Origin: an uncultured Acetatifactor sp.
GTDB lineage: Bacteria; Bacillota; Clostridia; Lachnospirales; Lachnospiraceae
Direction: 5' to 3'
Length of the DNA stretch: 20,978 nucleotides
NCBI GenBank assembly: GCA_910587555.1
Contig: CAJULV010000065.1
Span: forward strand, 1-20,978
Made by a program: the position numbers and the translations under genes. The notes beneath the pieces were generated by a model. The model did no database searches. It was not told the origin of the DNA and saw only the letters and a list, made by a program, of their open reading frames with translations. Shown piece by piece: positions 7,038 through 14,271 of the stretch (the stretch's first letter is position 1; each line of letters opens with the position of its first letter).

Positions 7038-7122
7038 TTTTTATAAACCAGGCCGGTCACCTCCAATGCCGCGGTTTTGCATCAGTTTATAAAAAGATTT
7101 ATCATTGGAGGTAAACGGCCTG
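7038..7122. repeat. Interleaved inverted repeats (order A-B-A'-B')
   Basis: Arm A is TTTTTATAAAC (7038-7048) and its exact complement A' is GTTTATAAAAA (7085-7095). Arm B is CAGGCCGGTCACCTCCAATG (7049-7068), with B' CATTGGAGGTAAACGGCCTG (7103-7122) complementary at 18 of 20 positions. A and B are adjacent, and the complements come in the same order, so the two stems cannot be nested: they form either a pseudoknot or mutually exclusive hairpins. B' contains TTGGAGG, a ribosome-site-like run, masked by CACCTCC in B. The gap 7030-7290 holds this element and a 28-codon open stretch to TAG 7207-7209 with no good start; otherwise I see nothing. Confidence 0.65.
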
Positions 7123-7290
7123 TATAGTTATGACAGGAAGGCCAAATTTGGTATGGAAATCATCCGCAAAATCAACAGCCGAAAGGCAGCCATTGAGACA
7201 GAAATGTAGTTTTTTGGTCGGGAGAGGACGCCGGTTGTTTCAAAGGGAGAGGGTTTCCAGGGGGTTCCTGGATTCGATTCTCGCGTATGG

Positions 7291-8412
7291 TCAATAATAG
7301 CCCAGAATTTCATTGTGGGAATCATCCTTCAGAACGGCCAGGACAGGACCGTTCCGCCGGATGGTTCCCGCATCATTTTGCAGGAAAAGAAAATGGCTGC
7401 AGTAGAGCAGATTGCCCATGCGGAACATGTTCATGGGGTCATAGCCGCAGATGCGGGCGGGAAAGTCTGTGTAATTTCTGGATTTTTGGTGGCGGGACAG
7501 GAGAAGGCGCCGCTGCTGCGTCATCTTCTGGAATTCCTGGCCGAGGGCTTCCGGGGGCTGGAACTGCCAGACATCGGGGATTAGACAGAGACTTTTATCC
7601 CGTACCGCGTCCGGCAGGGCGGAAGGGACGGAATGGGAATCCGGAAGATTCTGCAAATACACGGGCTTCTCCCCAAATGCGTTTTTCAGAGGCGGCTGAA
7701 ACCGCTCCGCTGCCAGACAGAAAAGGGAGCCTGTAAAGTAAGCGCTTTTGCGAATATCCAACAGAAGCGGGAAGTCATGTTCCAGCCGATGCAGGTATGT
7801 TTTTACCTTGGTTTGATATTCCTCCAAATGAAACACGCGCAGCGCTTTCAAACCCACATATTCGGCAACGCCCTCTATGGTCTCTGTCTTAAGTTCTTCC
7901 TGCAGAGATTCGCCGTATTTGCGGCAGCGGGAATTTCTGACCGCAAAGAAGCGCTCCAGGCCCTGGATTCCGGCAGGCAGGTTTTTTGCACATGGCAGGT
8001 CCTCCGCTTCCTGGGAAAAGGCTCTCGCCAGACACAGATTCTCCAGATACTTGGCGGCATAATAGTCATAATCCAGCGAAAAGGCCAGCAGCTTCAGGTC
8101 GTCGGGGAATCTCGATTCGCCGTTTTCTAACTGAAAGCAATGGAACATTTCATGTACAATTTGACTGGCCAGAAGCGCCGGGGAAAGTTCTGCCTCATCC
8201 TCCAGATTCCAGATGGCGGTATATGTTCCGTCCAGGAGGATGGCGGTATTGGCAAGGAATCTTTCGTCATAGGGAAACATTTCCCCTGCCAGGCAGACTT
8301 GCTTTTGGTTATAGAGTGCATAGGGGTATTTTTTAAAACCCGGATACAACAGGGAGAAATCCAGTTTCTGCAGATATTCTTCCACAGCCTGGTAGACGGA
8401 CAGTAAACTCAT
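7291..8412 (-). CDS. HExxH-motif protein, putative zinc metallopeptidase of unknown family
   Basis: A 373-residue protein with VHEMFHCFQ (His87, Glu88, His91), the zinc-binding HExxH motif, inside a predicted helix. About 90 residues later ETIEGVAEYVG (Glu180 or Glu184) could give the third ligand, as in gluzincin-like peptidases. There is no signal peptide and no convincing membrane segment, so a cytoplasmic location is likely. I do not recognise the family beyond this. ATG 8412 was chosen for AAAGGTGG six bases upstream; an in-frame ATG at 8544 would add 44 low-quality residues translated from a repeat element. It lies downstream of the HTH gene on the same strand, separated by that element, and may be co-transcribed. 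Existence as a gene is sure; peptidase activity is inferred from motifs only. Confidence 0.82.
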   Translation of the reverse strand: MSLLSVYQAVEEYLQKLDFSLLYPGFKKYPYALYNQKQVCLAGEMFPYDERFLANTAILLDGTYTAIWNLEDEAELSPALLASQIVHEMFHCFQLENGESRFPDDLKLLAFSLDYDYYAAKYLENLCLARAFSQEAEDLPCAKNLPAGIQGLERFFAVRNSRCRKYGESLQEELKTETIEGVAEYVGLKALRVFHLEEYQTKVKTYLHRLEHDFPLLLDIRKSAYFTGSLFCLAAERFQPPLKNAFGEKPVYLQNLPDSHSVPSALPDAVRDKSLCLIPDVWQFQPPEALGQEFQKMTQQRRLLLSRHQKSRNYTDFPARICGYDPMNMFRMGNLLYCSHFLFLQNDAGTIRRNGPVLAVLKDDSHNEILGYY

Positions 8413-8503
8413 GGGTACCACCTTTCTCTTCCGCCCCGGAGGGACCGGAGCCGGGAAGTACGGAAACGATTGTGCTGAAAACCAAAATGCGTGTTGCGGG
8501 GCG

Positions 8504-8578
8504 AGAGCGTGTTTGAAAATTGTTTTCCGGCAAATGTGGGACATGCAGACGGCAGGAATGAATTTTCAAACATGCTCT
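8504..8578. repeat. 75-bp element with 18-bp terminal inverted repeats
   Basis: AGAGCGTGTTTGAAAATT (8504-8521) and AATTTTCAAACATGCTCT (8561-8578) are inverted copies with one mismatch (a G-U pair in RNA). The 39-base centre is not obviously structured. No U run follows on either strand and no flanking duplication is evident. It looks like a small dispersed or MITE-like repeat inserted between two genes. Its right edge overlaps the TAG stop of the HTH gene (8577-8579). Only one copy occurs in this window. Confidence 0.6.
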
Positions 8579-9011
8579 AAGAGGGAGCCGAAGGAAACTG
8601 CCGGCGGAATTCTGTCATGATTTCATACACGGTGGTTTCGCTGCCGCTTAAAATAATCCGGTTTTTCTTTCCTGCATTTTCAAAGGACATGAGAACGTCG
8701 TCTCTCTTTCCCGCGGCATCGCAGATAAAGCGTCCGACTTTTGAGGGGTCTGCATCCGGCAGATCCCAGATAAGGCAGACGGAATTCCCTTTTTTCTTCG
8801 AATTGACGATGAAATCTTTTACGATGGCGTTCTTTTTGGTACGAATGGCTGATTTTACCATATCGTTTTGGAGAAACAGCTTTATCTGCTCCGATGTAAA
8901 GACCCATGCGCCGTTTTCCTTTCTGCCCTGAAGAATCCCGGCATCCAGATAATTGCGCAGAGTCCGGTCCGACAGCATAGTCATTGTGGACAGATCTTTT
9001 AAGGAATACAT
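8577..9011 (-). CDS. MerR-like helix-turn-helix DNA-binding protein
   Basis: A 144-residue protein. Residues 1-50 (MYSLKDLSTMTMLSDRTLRN, then YLDAGILQGRKENGAWVF and TSEQIKLFL) match the winged-helix DNA-binding head of MerR/excisionase-type proteins: a helix-turn-helix followed by a wing with Gly-x-W. The remainder (about 75-144) is a small alpha/beta-looking domain with LIWDLPDADPSKVGRFIC that I do not recognise; it could bind a ligand or partner. It probably regulates itself or the downstream HExxH gene. ATG 9011 has GCAGGAGG upstream with normal spacing. A good promoter with an inverted repeat across its -35 lies directly before it. The stop codon overlaps the terminal repeat of the 75-bp element, so the natural C-terminus may have been altered by that insertion. 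Confidence 0.85.
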   Translation of the reverse strand: MYSLKDLSTMTMLSDRTLRNYLDAGILQGRKENGAWVFTSEQIKLFLQNDMVKSAIRTKKNAIVKDFIVNSKKKGNSVCLIWDLPDADPSKVGRFICDAAGKRDDVLMSFENAGKKNRIILSGSETTVYEIMTEFRRQFPSAPS

Positions 9012-9055
9012 GGTAAGCCCTCCTGCAATCGTTTGCTTTGTTTGTTCTGCATTCC

Positions 9056-9085
9056 ATTATAACAAGACTACTTCCCTGCCGGCAA
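9056..9085 (-). promoter_or_regulatory. Extended -10 promoter for the HTH gene
   Basis: On the minus strand TTGCCG (9080-9085) and TATAAT (9056-9061) are 18 bases apart, and the -10 is preceded by TGT, giving the extended form TGTTATAAT. The start site would be about 40 bases before ATG 9011. Confidence 0.6.
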
Positions 9086-9106
9086 CTTGAAAAGCAGGGA
9101 ATTTTT
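9072..9106 (+). promoter_or_regulatory. Inverted repeat over the -35 region, terminator-like on the plus strand
   Basis: TTCCCTGC (9072-9079) and GCAGGGAA (9094-9101) form a perfect 8-bp stem with a 14-nt loop, followed on the plus strand by TTTTT (9102-9106). There is no plus-strand gene just upstream to terminate, and the left arm and loop overlap the -35 of the minus-strand HTH promoter. It may therefore be an operator for autoregulation. Either reading is possible. Confidence 0.4.
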
Positions 9107-9123
9107 CATATCTGGGACATTGC

Positions 9124-9265
9124 GGTAACAGTTCAGACAGCCCCTCTCGCGAAGTCAAAATTGTGCTCTGTGCAATTTTACGAGACTTGCGGGCGCCAAA
9201 ACGCATTCTTTCCGCGTTTTGTGTGCATTCTCGCAACAGTTCAGCGCCATATCTGAACTGTTGCA
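9124..9265. repeat. About 140-bp element built of three hairpins with repeated ends
   Basis: The left end reads TAACAGTTCAGA (9126-9137) and the right end TCTGAACTGTTGC (9252-9264), its inverted copy over 11 bases. Inside are AAAATTG/CAATTTT (9157-9163, 9173-9179, extended by partly paired flanks), CAAAACGC/GCGTTTTG (9197-9204, 9214-9221), and a terminal GCAACAGTTCAG/CTGAACTGTTGC hairpin (9233-9244, 9253-9264). This looks like a structured dispersed repeat or a non-coding RNA. The rest of the gene-free stretch 9266-9575 shows no clear promoter or gene, only the ribosome site of the lipoprotein gene. Confidence 0.55.
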
Positions 9266-9575
9266 CATTATGGCTGCGATGCACGGATTTGCTGTCCGCT
9301 GGCTGTCATTCCCGCCGGGATACACTTCCGTTTGAGAAAAATATATCGGCAAAACGTTTGTTTTTCGGCGAAAACCAAATCCATGGGTAACTTCTTTTGA
9401 CCGCAAAGCAGCATTGGCCGGGGGCTTTAGGAAGGTCAGGCTGCGGATACAACCCGGATACAATCCCGAAATGAAACCGATACAAGAGAACGGTAAAATC
9501 ATCTGAAAATACGGCTGTGCATGCAGGCAGAAAGCCGGGGCAGCACAGGGAAAGGATCGGAGGGGGAAGGGAATC

Positions 9576-11912
9576 ATGAAAAGGAGCAGAATCATTGCTG
9601 CAGCGGCCGTCCTGGGGCTTGTCATAACAGGATGCGGCAGAAGGGATGCAGACGGAGGGCAGGAATCCCCGGAGGGCCCGGCGAACATGGGAACTGGAAT
9701 CAGTGTGGGCATAGAAGGCGGTACAGGAAAAACAACCGGGGACAGCATTGCTTCCGGAACTTCCGGAAGGGAATGGGTTTATGTACCCGAGGTGATTACG
9801 GTAGGGGACTCCAGGGCGGATTATGACGGGATGGGGCTGGTGGGAGACGAGATCTGTTATATTTCCATGAGCGGTGAGGCAGAGGATGAGGCGCAGAAGA
9901 TATGCCGGTATTCCTTAACTGACAGAGAACTGGACAGGCTTGACATCCAGTGGCCCCTGGAAGAGAAAAGACTGGAAATCTGTTCTTATGTTTTTGCGCC
10001 GGATTACAGTGTATGGCTGATTGTAAATGCCTATTCCGCTGATTACGGTCAGTTAAAGCGTTATCTGTGCAGGTTTGATTCGGAAGGAAAGAACCTGTTT
10101 TATCAGAATGTTACGGAGGAAATGGGCAGGGGCAGCTATGTGGGCGATATGGTATTGGACGGACAGGGCCGGATTTATGTTTTTACCAGTGAGTATGCGC
10201 CGGGAGAGGAAGCGGGAGTCTGGCTGTATACGGAGGAGGGAAGCTATCAGGGAGAGCTGTCCTTCGGTGTTTCGGAAACAGCTGTGGTTCGGGGAACGGT
10301 AAACGGGGAGGCGGACAGGTTGTATGTCTGTATCAGCGAAGGGGAAAACCCGGACCATTGTACTGTGTGGGAGGTGGATTTTCAGGAAAAAAAACTGACG
10401 GAGGTGATGGAGGATTTCCCGAATGTCAAAGGATTCTGTAAGGGAAACGGAACTGAAACGGGCCTGAATGGCCTCCTGCTTTATGACGACAAACTTGTCT
10501 GCAATTACGGTTTTTCCGCCCATGAAAATGGTTCCGGACAAACCCTGGAGGAACTGTTTGCCTGGACGGACAGCGATATCAACGGGTATTTTGTGGAAAG
10601 TATGGGCGTTCTGGAAGACGGCAGATACTATGCCGCAGTGGAGGACTGGGAAAATAACGACAGGTGTATAGTGATCCTGCAGAAAACAAAGGCAGCGGAG
10701 GCGGTGCAGAAGGAAAATATCACGCTTGCCGCCGTGAACGGGGGAAGCAGTCTCACGGCCCTGGCGGTGAAATTCAACAGGAGCCAGGTACAGTATCATC
10801 TTGACCTGAAAAATTACGATTCCCTGACGGATTTGTACAATGTCATCCTGACCAGAGAACCCATAGATCTCATTGATTTATCCGGGGTCAACATAGAGAG
10901 TCTGCTGCGACAGGGGATCCTGGAAGATCTGCGGCCCTGGGTGGAGCAGTCGGAGGCGTTTGCCCCTTCTGATTTTTTGGAAGGAATTCTGGATACCTAT
11001 ACCGTGGACGGCGTTCTGGCGGGCATTCCCCGGACCTTTTCACTGCGGACCATGGTGGGGAAAAAGGCAGTGGCTGACGAGACCGCGCTGACGCCGGAGC
11101 GCCTGTTTGCGGCGGCAGAGGACAGTTCCGGGGCTGTTCCTGTGGGGGCGGTCACACGGGATGAGATGATGCAGTACCTTATGGCGTTCAACCAGGATGC
11201 TTTTATTGACTGGGAGACAGGAGAGTGCAGGTTTGATTCGGAGCAGTTTGAGGCCGTTCTGAAATTTGTAAGCCGATTTCCGGATACCCTGGAAAGCGGA
11301 AAGGAAGAGGAATACCTGCCGGGAAAGGTTCAAAGCGGTGAGATATTGTATACGATAGTAGATATTTACAATCTAAAGAGCCTGCAGATTTATCAGGAAA
11401 TGTTCGGGAAAGAGGTCAGCCTGGGATTTCCTGCCATGGACGGACAGGGAGGAACGCTGCTTTTTCCGAAAGATGCGTTCGGAATCACTTCCATGTCGCA
11501 GCAGAAGGAAGGGGCATGGGCATTTGTGGAGAGCGTCCTGGGGGCAGAGGAGGAAATTTACAATCTGCGTTGGATGTTGGGCGAATTTCCGTCGTTGAAG
11601 AAACATATGGATACCATCGCATCCAGTGAAATGGAAGAGGACCGTAAATGGGCGGAGGAAGGCTACGAGTTCGGCGCCCGGATTTTTGAAGACGGAACAG
11701 TCATCCAATTCCATGCTTTGACCCGGGAGGAAATCGATACCATACTGGGCCTGGTGAAATATGCAAGACCCTACTTTTCCGCCCAGGAGGATCAGGTGCT
11801 CCGGATTATCGGCGAAGAAGCCGCCGCTTACTACAGCGGGCAGAAAAGGGCGGAGGCTGTGATGGAGATCATCCAGAACCGTGTGCAGCTTTATGTCAAT
11901 GAAAGCAGGTGA
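9576..11912 (+). CDS. Large lipoprotein: propeller-like N-terminal half plus solute-binding C-terminal half
   Basis: A 778-residue protein, predicted to be secreted and lipid-anchored. It has KRSR, a hydrophobic run and the lipobox VITGC with Cys20, followed by a Gly-rich spacer to about residue 65. Residues about 70-375 contain repeated short motifs such as DGQGRIYVFTSE and LEDGRYYAAVEDW, with hydrophobic strands, suggesting a beta-propeller. From about residue 380 (ITLAAVNGGSSLTALAVKFN) the sequence resembles family 1 ABC-transporter solute-binding proteins: DLIDLSGVNIESLLRQGILE, DLRPWVEQ, a hinge-like VDGVLAGIPRTF, and EGAWAFVESVLG near the end. No permease genes are adjacent, so it may be a sensor or an orphan binding protein. 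GGAGGGGGAAGG precedes ATG 9576. A second lipoprotein with a similar leader starts at 20501. Confidence 0.88.
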   Translation: MKRSRIIAAAAVLGLVITGCGRRDADGGQESPEGPANMGTGISVGIEGGTGKTTGDSIASGTSGREWVYVPEVITVGDSRADYDGMGLVGDEICYISMSGEAEDEAQKICRYSLTDRELDRLDIQWPLEEKRLEICSYVFAPDYSVWLIVNAYSADYGQLKRYLCRFDSEGKNLFYQNVTEEMGRGSYVGDMVLDGQGRIYVFTSEYAPGEEAGVWLYTEEGSYQGELSFGVSETAVVRGTVNGEADRLYVCISEGENPDHCTVWEVDFQEKKLTEVMEDFPNVKGFCKGNGTETGLNGLLLYDDKLVCNYGFSAHENGSGQTLEELFAWTDSDINGYFVESMGVLEDGRYYAAVEDWENNDRCIVILQKTKAAEAVQKENITLAAVNGGSSLTALAVKFNRSQVQYHLDLKNYDSLTDLYNVILTREPIDLIDLSGVNIESLLRQGILEDLRPWVEQSEAFAPSDFLEGILDTYTVDGVLAGIPRTFSLRTMVGKKAVADETALTPERLFAAAEDSSGAVPVGAVTRDEMMQYLMAFNQDAFIDWETGECRFDSEQFEAVLKFVSRFPDTLESGKEEEYLPGKVQSGEILYTIVDIYNLKSLQIYQEMFGKEVSLGFPAMDGQGGTLLFPKDAFGITSMSQQKEGAWAFVESVLGAEEEIYNLRWMLGEFPSLKKHMDTIASSEMEEDRKWAEEGYEFGARIFEDGTVIQFHALTREEIDTILGLVKYARPYFSAQEDQVLRIIGEEAAAYYSGQKRAEAVMEIIQNRVQLYVNESR

Positions 11913-12047
11913 ATCTGCCCCGTGTTCCGGGAGGAGACGCTTGTGTATTCGTATGGGGGTGGCATCAGCGGGCGGAGGTTAGGCATAGGGCCGCGGATGC
12001 TCTGTTGGGAGGTGAATATCAGATCCTGATTACCGGGACAGGAAGGT

Positions 12048-12860
12048 TCAGACAGGCTCCAGTAGATGAAGTACCTCGTCAATATCCCACTGTTTGGCGG
12101 GCAGGATCACAGCCTGGGACCCGATTACCTCCTGCAGGATGCGCAGCTCCAACTGCTGTCTGTGGCGAAAGTGCCGGACAAGGTCCTCAAAGCCCTGACA
12201 GCCGTGGGCTTTTCCGTAGGGAGAGGCGGTGAGGTAATCCAGCATAAGGGGATACCACAGGGGATTCCCCTTATCGTCCGAGCGCTCTTTCCGGATAACC
12301 CGGGTGCTTTCTTCCAGATGTTCGTCATACAGATACAGCAGCAGAAAGCCTTCCCGGGGGACATCGCCGAACAGCCGGCGGTAAAAGTCCACAATGGCAT
12401 CATCCTCCGACTGATGGTACAGCATTAAATCTTCTACGATATTCTGTAGAAATGCGCATTCGGACAGGTAACCCTTTCCGGAGAAATTCCGGTACCTTGT
12501 GCGGATAATCTGTTCAAATTCCGCCAGGGATTTTCGGCCGTTATAGATTTCATACTGTTCCAGATCCTTGTGGAAGCCGGGGATGTCCGTGAGAATGGCG
12601 GTATAGGTGACGATATAATGGCTGCCTTCCCGAAAGGTATGGGCTTTGATTTCAGGAGCCAGGGTTTCGTAGCGCGCCAGTACTGCGGCATAGTCCTCAT
12701 CTGTCATCCAGGTACACCAGGCCAGCTCTACCGGGGAATAATCCCCTTCCCGGCACACATGGAGTTCCGGCAGCCTGCGGGCAATGGCCTGAAGCAGGGT
12801 GGATTTTCCCAGGCCCTGTATTCCTTCTATGAAGATATTGTTGGTAATGTTTTTGGTCAT
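12048..12860 (-). CDS. P-loop NTPase, nucleoside/nucleotide kinase-like
   Basis: A 270-residue cytoplasmic protein opening NIFIEGIQGLGKSTLL, with a textbook Walker A (GxxGxGKST) close to the N-terminus, as in deoxynucleoside and thymidylate kinases. LLLYLYDEH is a possible Walker B-like strand, and RVIRKERSDDKG an Arg-rich lid-like segment. I do not recognise a specific family, and the substrate is unknown. It is the last gene of the four-gene shell-protein operon. ATG 12860 (MTKNITNN) is the better protein start; an in-frame ATG at 12915-12917 overlaps the end of the EutP-type gene and would add 19 unlikely residues, but it has the coupling geometry expected for translational overlap. The convergent gap 11913-12047 to the lipoprotein gene shows no strong hairpin. 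Confidence 0.83.
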   Translation of the reverse strand: MTKNITNNIFIEGIQGLGKSTLLQAIARRLPELHVCREGDYSPVELAWCTWMTDEDYAAVLARYETLAPEIKAHTFREGSHYIVTYTAILTDIPGFHKDLEQYEIYNGRKSLAEFEQIIRTRYRNFSGKGYLSECAFLQNIVEDLMLYHQSEDDAIVDFYRRLFGDVPREGFLLLYLYDEHLEESTRVIRKERSDDKGNPLWYPLMLDYLTASPYGKAHGCQGFEDLVRHFRHRQQLELRILQEVIGSQAVILPAKQWDIDEVLHLLEPV

Positions 12861-12907
12861 GGTTTGTCCATTCTTTTCCTGTCCGGGGGCTGCCGTGCCT
12901 GCAGGCG

Positions 12908-13399
12908 TCAGTCCCATTCGTTTAATCCCAGACTCTGTCTGTGCCTGGCCTCTTCAAAGGTCAGGCGGGGCAGGTCTTCCGCCAGATATTCCAGAAGCTC
13001 GTCGATGCCGTCCCGAGTCACATTGTTGATCAGGAAAATGCGCTCGCAGCCGGCATTGATCATCCATTGTCTGACCATGGGGATATTGGCATAGGGAGAG
13101 TCTATTTTGGTAATAATGCCGATGAGAGGGCGCAGAATAAAAGAACGCAGGCTTGCGCTGAACAGATTGAAGGGTTCGTCTGCGGCCTGGACCACGGCTA
13201 CCACATCCGCCTCAAAGGAAAAACAGGCAAGCCCCACGCTGAAGCATTTGGATTCCGCATATTCTCCCGGAGAGTCGATGGTATCGTCCCCGGAGCTGGT
13301 ATATTGTGTTTTTACATAATGAAGCTCTTCGCCCCGAAGCGCCTGGGTCAGGGAGGTTTTTCCGGCTTCGCTTCTGCCCATCAGAAATAATTTTTTCAT
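12908..13399 (-). CDS. eutP: EutP/PduV-type small GTPase of microcompartment operons
   Basis: A 163-residue P-loop GTPase. It has MGRSEAGKTSL (G1, residues 7-17), DTIDSPGEYAES (the G3 region in the EutP form D-[ST]-P-G-E-Y), ITKIDSP (G4 with the TKxD base-specificity motif) and NNVTRDGIDEL (C-terminal switch region). EutP and PduV occur in ethanolamine and propanediol microcompartment operons, where they are thought to bind shell proteins or act as acetate/propionate kinases in some lineages; the role is not settled. GGGGCGG precedes ATG 13399. The gene follows the two EutS-type genes by 18 bases and is followed by the P-loop kinase-like gene, so it is clearly co-transcribed. The eutS-eutP order matches the start of known eut operons, but the enzyme genes are missing. 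Confidence 0.92.
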   Translation of the reverse strand: MKKLFLMGRSEAGKTSLTQALRGEELHYVKTQYTSSGDDTIDSPGEYAESKCFSVGLACFSFEADVVAVVQAADEPFNLFSASLRSFILRPLIGIITKIDSPYANIPMVRQWMINAGCERIFLINNVTRDGIDELLEYLAEDLPRLTFEEARHRQSLGLNEWD

Positions 13400-13417
13400 G
13401 TGCCGCCCCTTTCGGTT

Positions 13418-13846
13418 TTAGCTGCGGTGGATTTCACAGGTATGAAAATGCAGTTCCTCTCTGAAAAAGCGAACCACTTCTTCCACGGCCGTCTGCACTT
13501 CCGACAGCCTTCCGGTGAGAATCAGGGAACCGCAGAACCGATCCATAAAGCCAATCTCCACATCCGCGCTTTTCATTGCCACATCTGCAGCCACCACCAC
13601 GGCTTCCCAGGGGGTAAAACGAATCAGGCCGATGGATTCTCCCCGATGATCTTCCCCTTCATGGACGCCGATATGAAGACCCAGGTTCTGATAGACACAG
13701 GACTGGGAGACGCCGATGACATGGGCCAGGCAGACTTCTTTTCCCGGGATGCGCAGACGTGTGATGCGCAGTTTTTTATTTTTAAGCCGTTCATAATCCT
13801 CATGGAACAGCCTTTCCAACAGTTCTTTCTGTGTTATATGGGACAT
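13418..13846 (-). CDS. EutS/PduU-type (circularly permuted) microcompartment shell protein, copy 2
   Basis: A 142-residue BMC-domain protein expected to form hexamers in a bacterial microcompartment facet. IPGKEVCLAHVIG near residues 35-47 and SIGLIRFTPWEAVVVAADVA, KSADVEIGFMDRFCGSLILT then GRLSEV are the permuted BMC signature. Compared with the 111-residue EutS it has a longer N-terminus (MSHITQKELLERLFHEDYER), which in this family would form the beta-barrel side or a targeting segment. ATG 13846 follows AGGAAG at good spacing; upstream in-frame codons up to 13897 lie inside the neighbour gene. The gap to the first copy is 10 bases, so they are co-translated. The two copies differ widely in sequence, an old duplication or separate recruitment. 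Confidence 0.92.
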   Translation of the reverse strand: MSHITQKELLERLFHEDYERLKNKKLRITRLRIPGKEVCLAHVIGVSQSCVYQNLGLHIGVHEGEDHRGESIGLIRFTPWEAVVVAADVAMKSADVEIGFMDRFCGSLILTGRLSEVQTAVEEVVRFFREELHFHTCEIHRS

Positions 13847-13856
13847 GGCATTCTTC

Positions 13857-14222
13857 CTATCTCTTTGTGATTTTGCAGACCACATATCCCAGGTCATCCC
13901 GGAAATAATTCACGATTTCCGTCATGGCAGACATGACGTCGGAAATCTCCCCGGTGATAATCAGGGTTCCCGTAAAGCGGTCCGCAAAGCCAAGATATAC
14001 ATTTCCGCTTTTGACCGCAATATCGGAGGCAATGACGGCAGATTCCGGCGGCGTCATGTTCATGATGCCGATGGCCGCGGACTGATAGTCAACCTGGGGG
14101 TTTAACCCAAGCTTCTGGTATATAATCGGCGCCGGCCCTCCCATTACATGGGCGAATGTGATTTCCTTGCCCGCCACGGTTTCCTGTACGATTCTGATGC
14201 GTTCTTCCTGTCCGTTTGCCAT
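13857..14222 (-). CDS. eutS: EutS-type (circularly permuted) microcompartment shell protein, copy 1
   Basis: A 121-residue protein close to the EutS length. It has VAGKEITFAHVMGGPAPIIY, YQKLGLNPQ, IGIMNMTPPESAVIASDIAV and KSGNVYLGFADRFTGTLIIT then GEISDVMSAMTEIVNYFRD. This is the permuted BMC fold in which the strand order is rotated relative to EutM/PduA. ATG 14222 is preferred: GGAAGG runs lie upstream and the sequence before it in frame (to 14465) covers the promoter and is not protein-like. It is the first gene of the operon and lies about 50 bases after the -10 of a strong promoter. The shell would need other BMC proteins (trimers, pentamers), none of which are present here. Confidence 0.93.
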   Translation of the reverse strand: MANGQEERIRIVQETVAGKEITFAHVMGGPAPIIYQKLGLNPQVDYQSAAIGIMNMTPPESAVIASDIAVKSGNVYLGFADRFTGTLIITGEISDVMSAMTEIVNYFRDDLGYVVCKITKR

Positions 14223-14271
14223 CTGCCTTCCATTCCTTCCCGATAGATGCTTTTGTTGTAGTGTTAGTATC

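Noticed and set aside
7250..7290. tRNA-like T-arm (GGATTCGATTC) resembling a tRNA 3' end
   Set aside because: The arms do not pair correctly around the loop and no acceptor, D or anticodon arm can be built upstream.
8413..8425. T-box-like GGTGGTACC just before the HExxH gene
   Set aside because: It is next to the start codon with no downstream terminator or upstream stem I; it serves as the ribosome site region.
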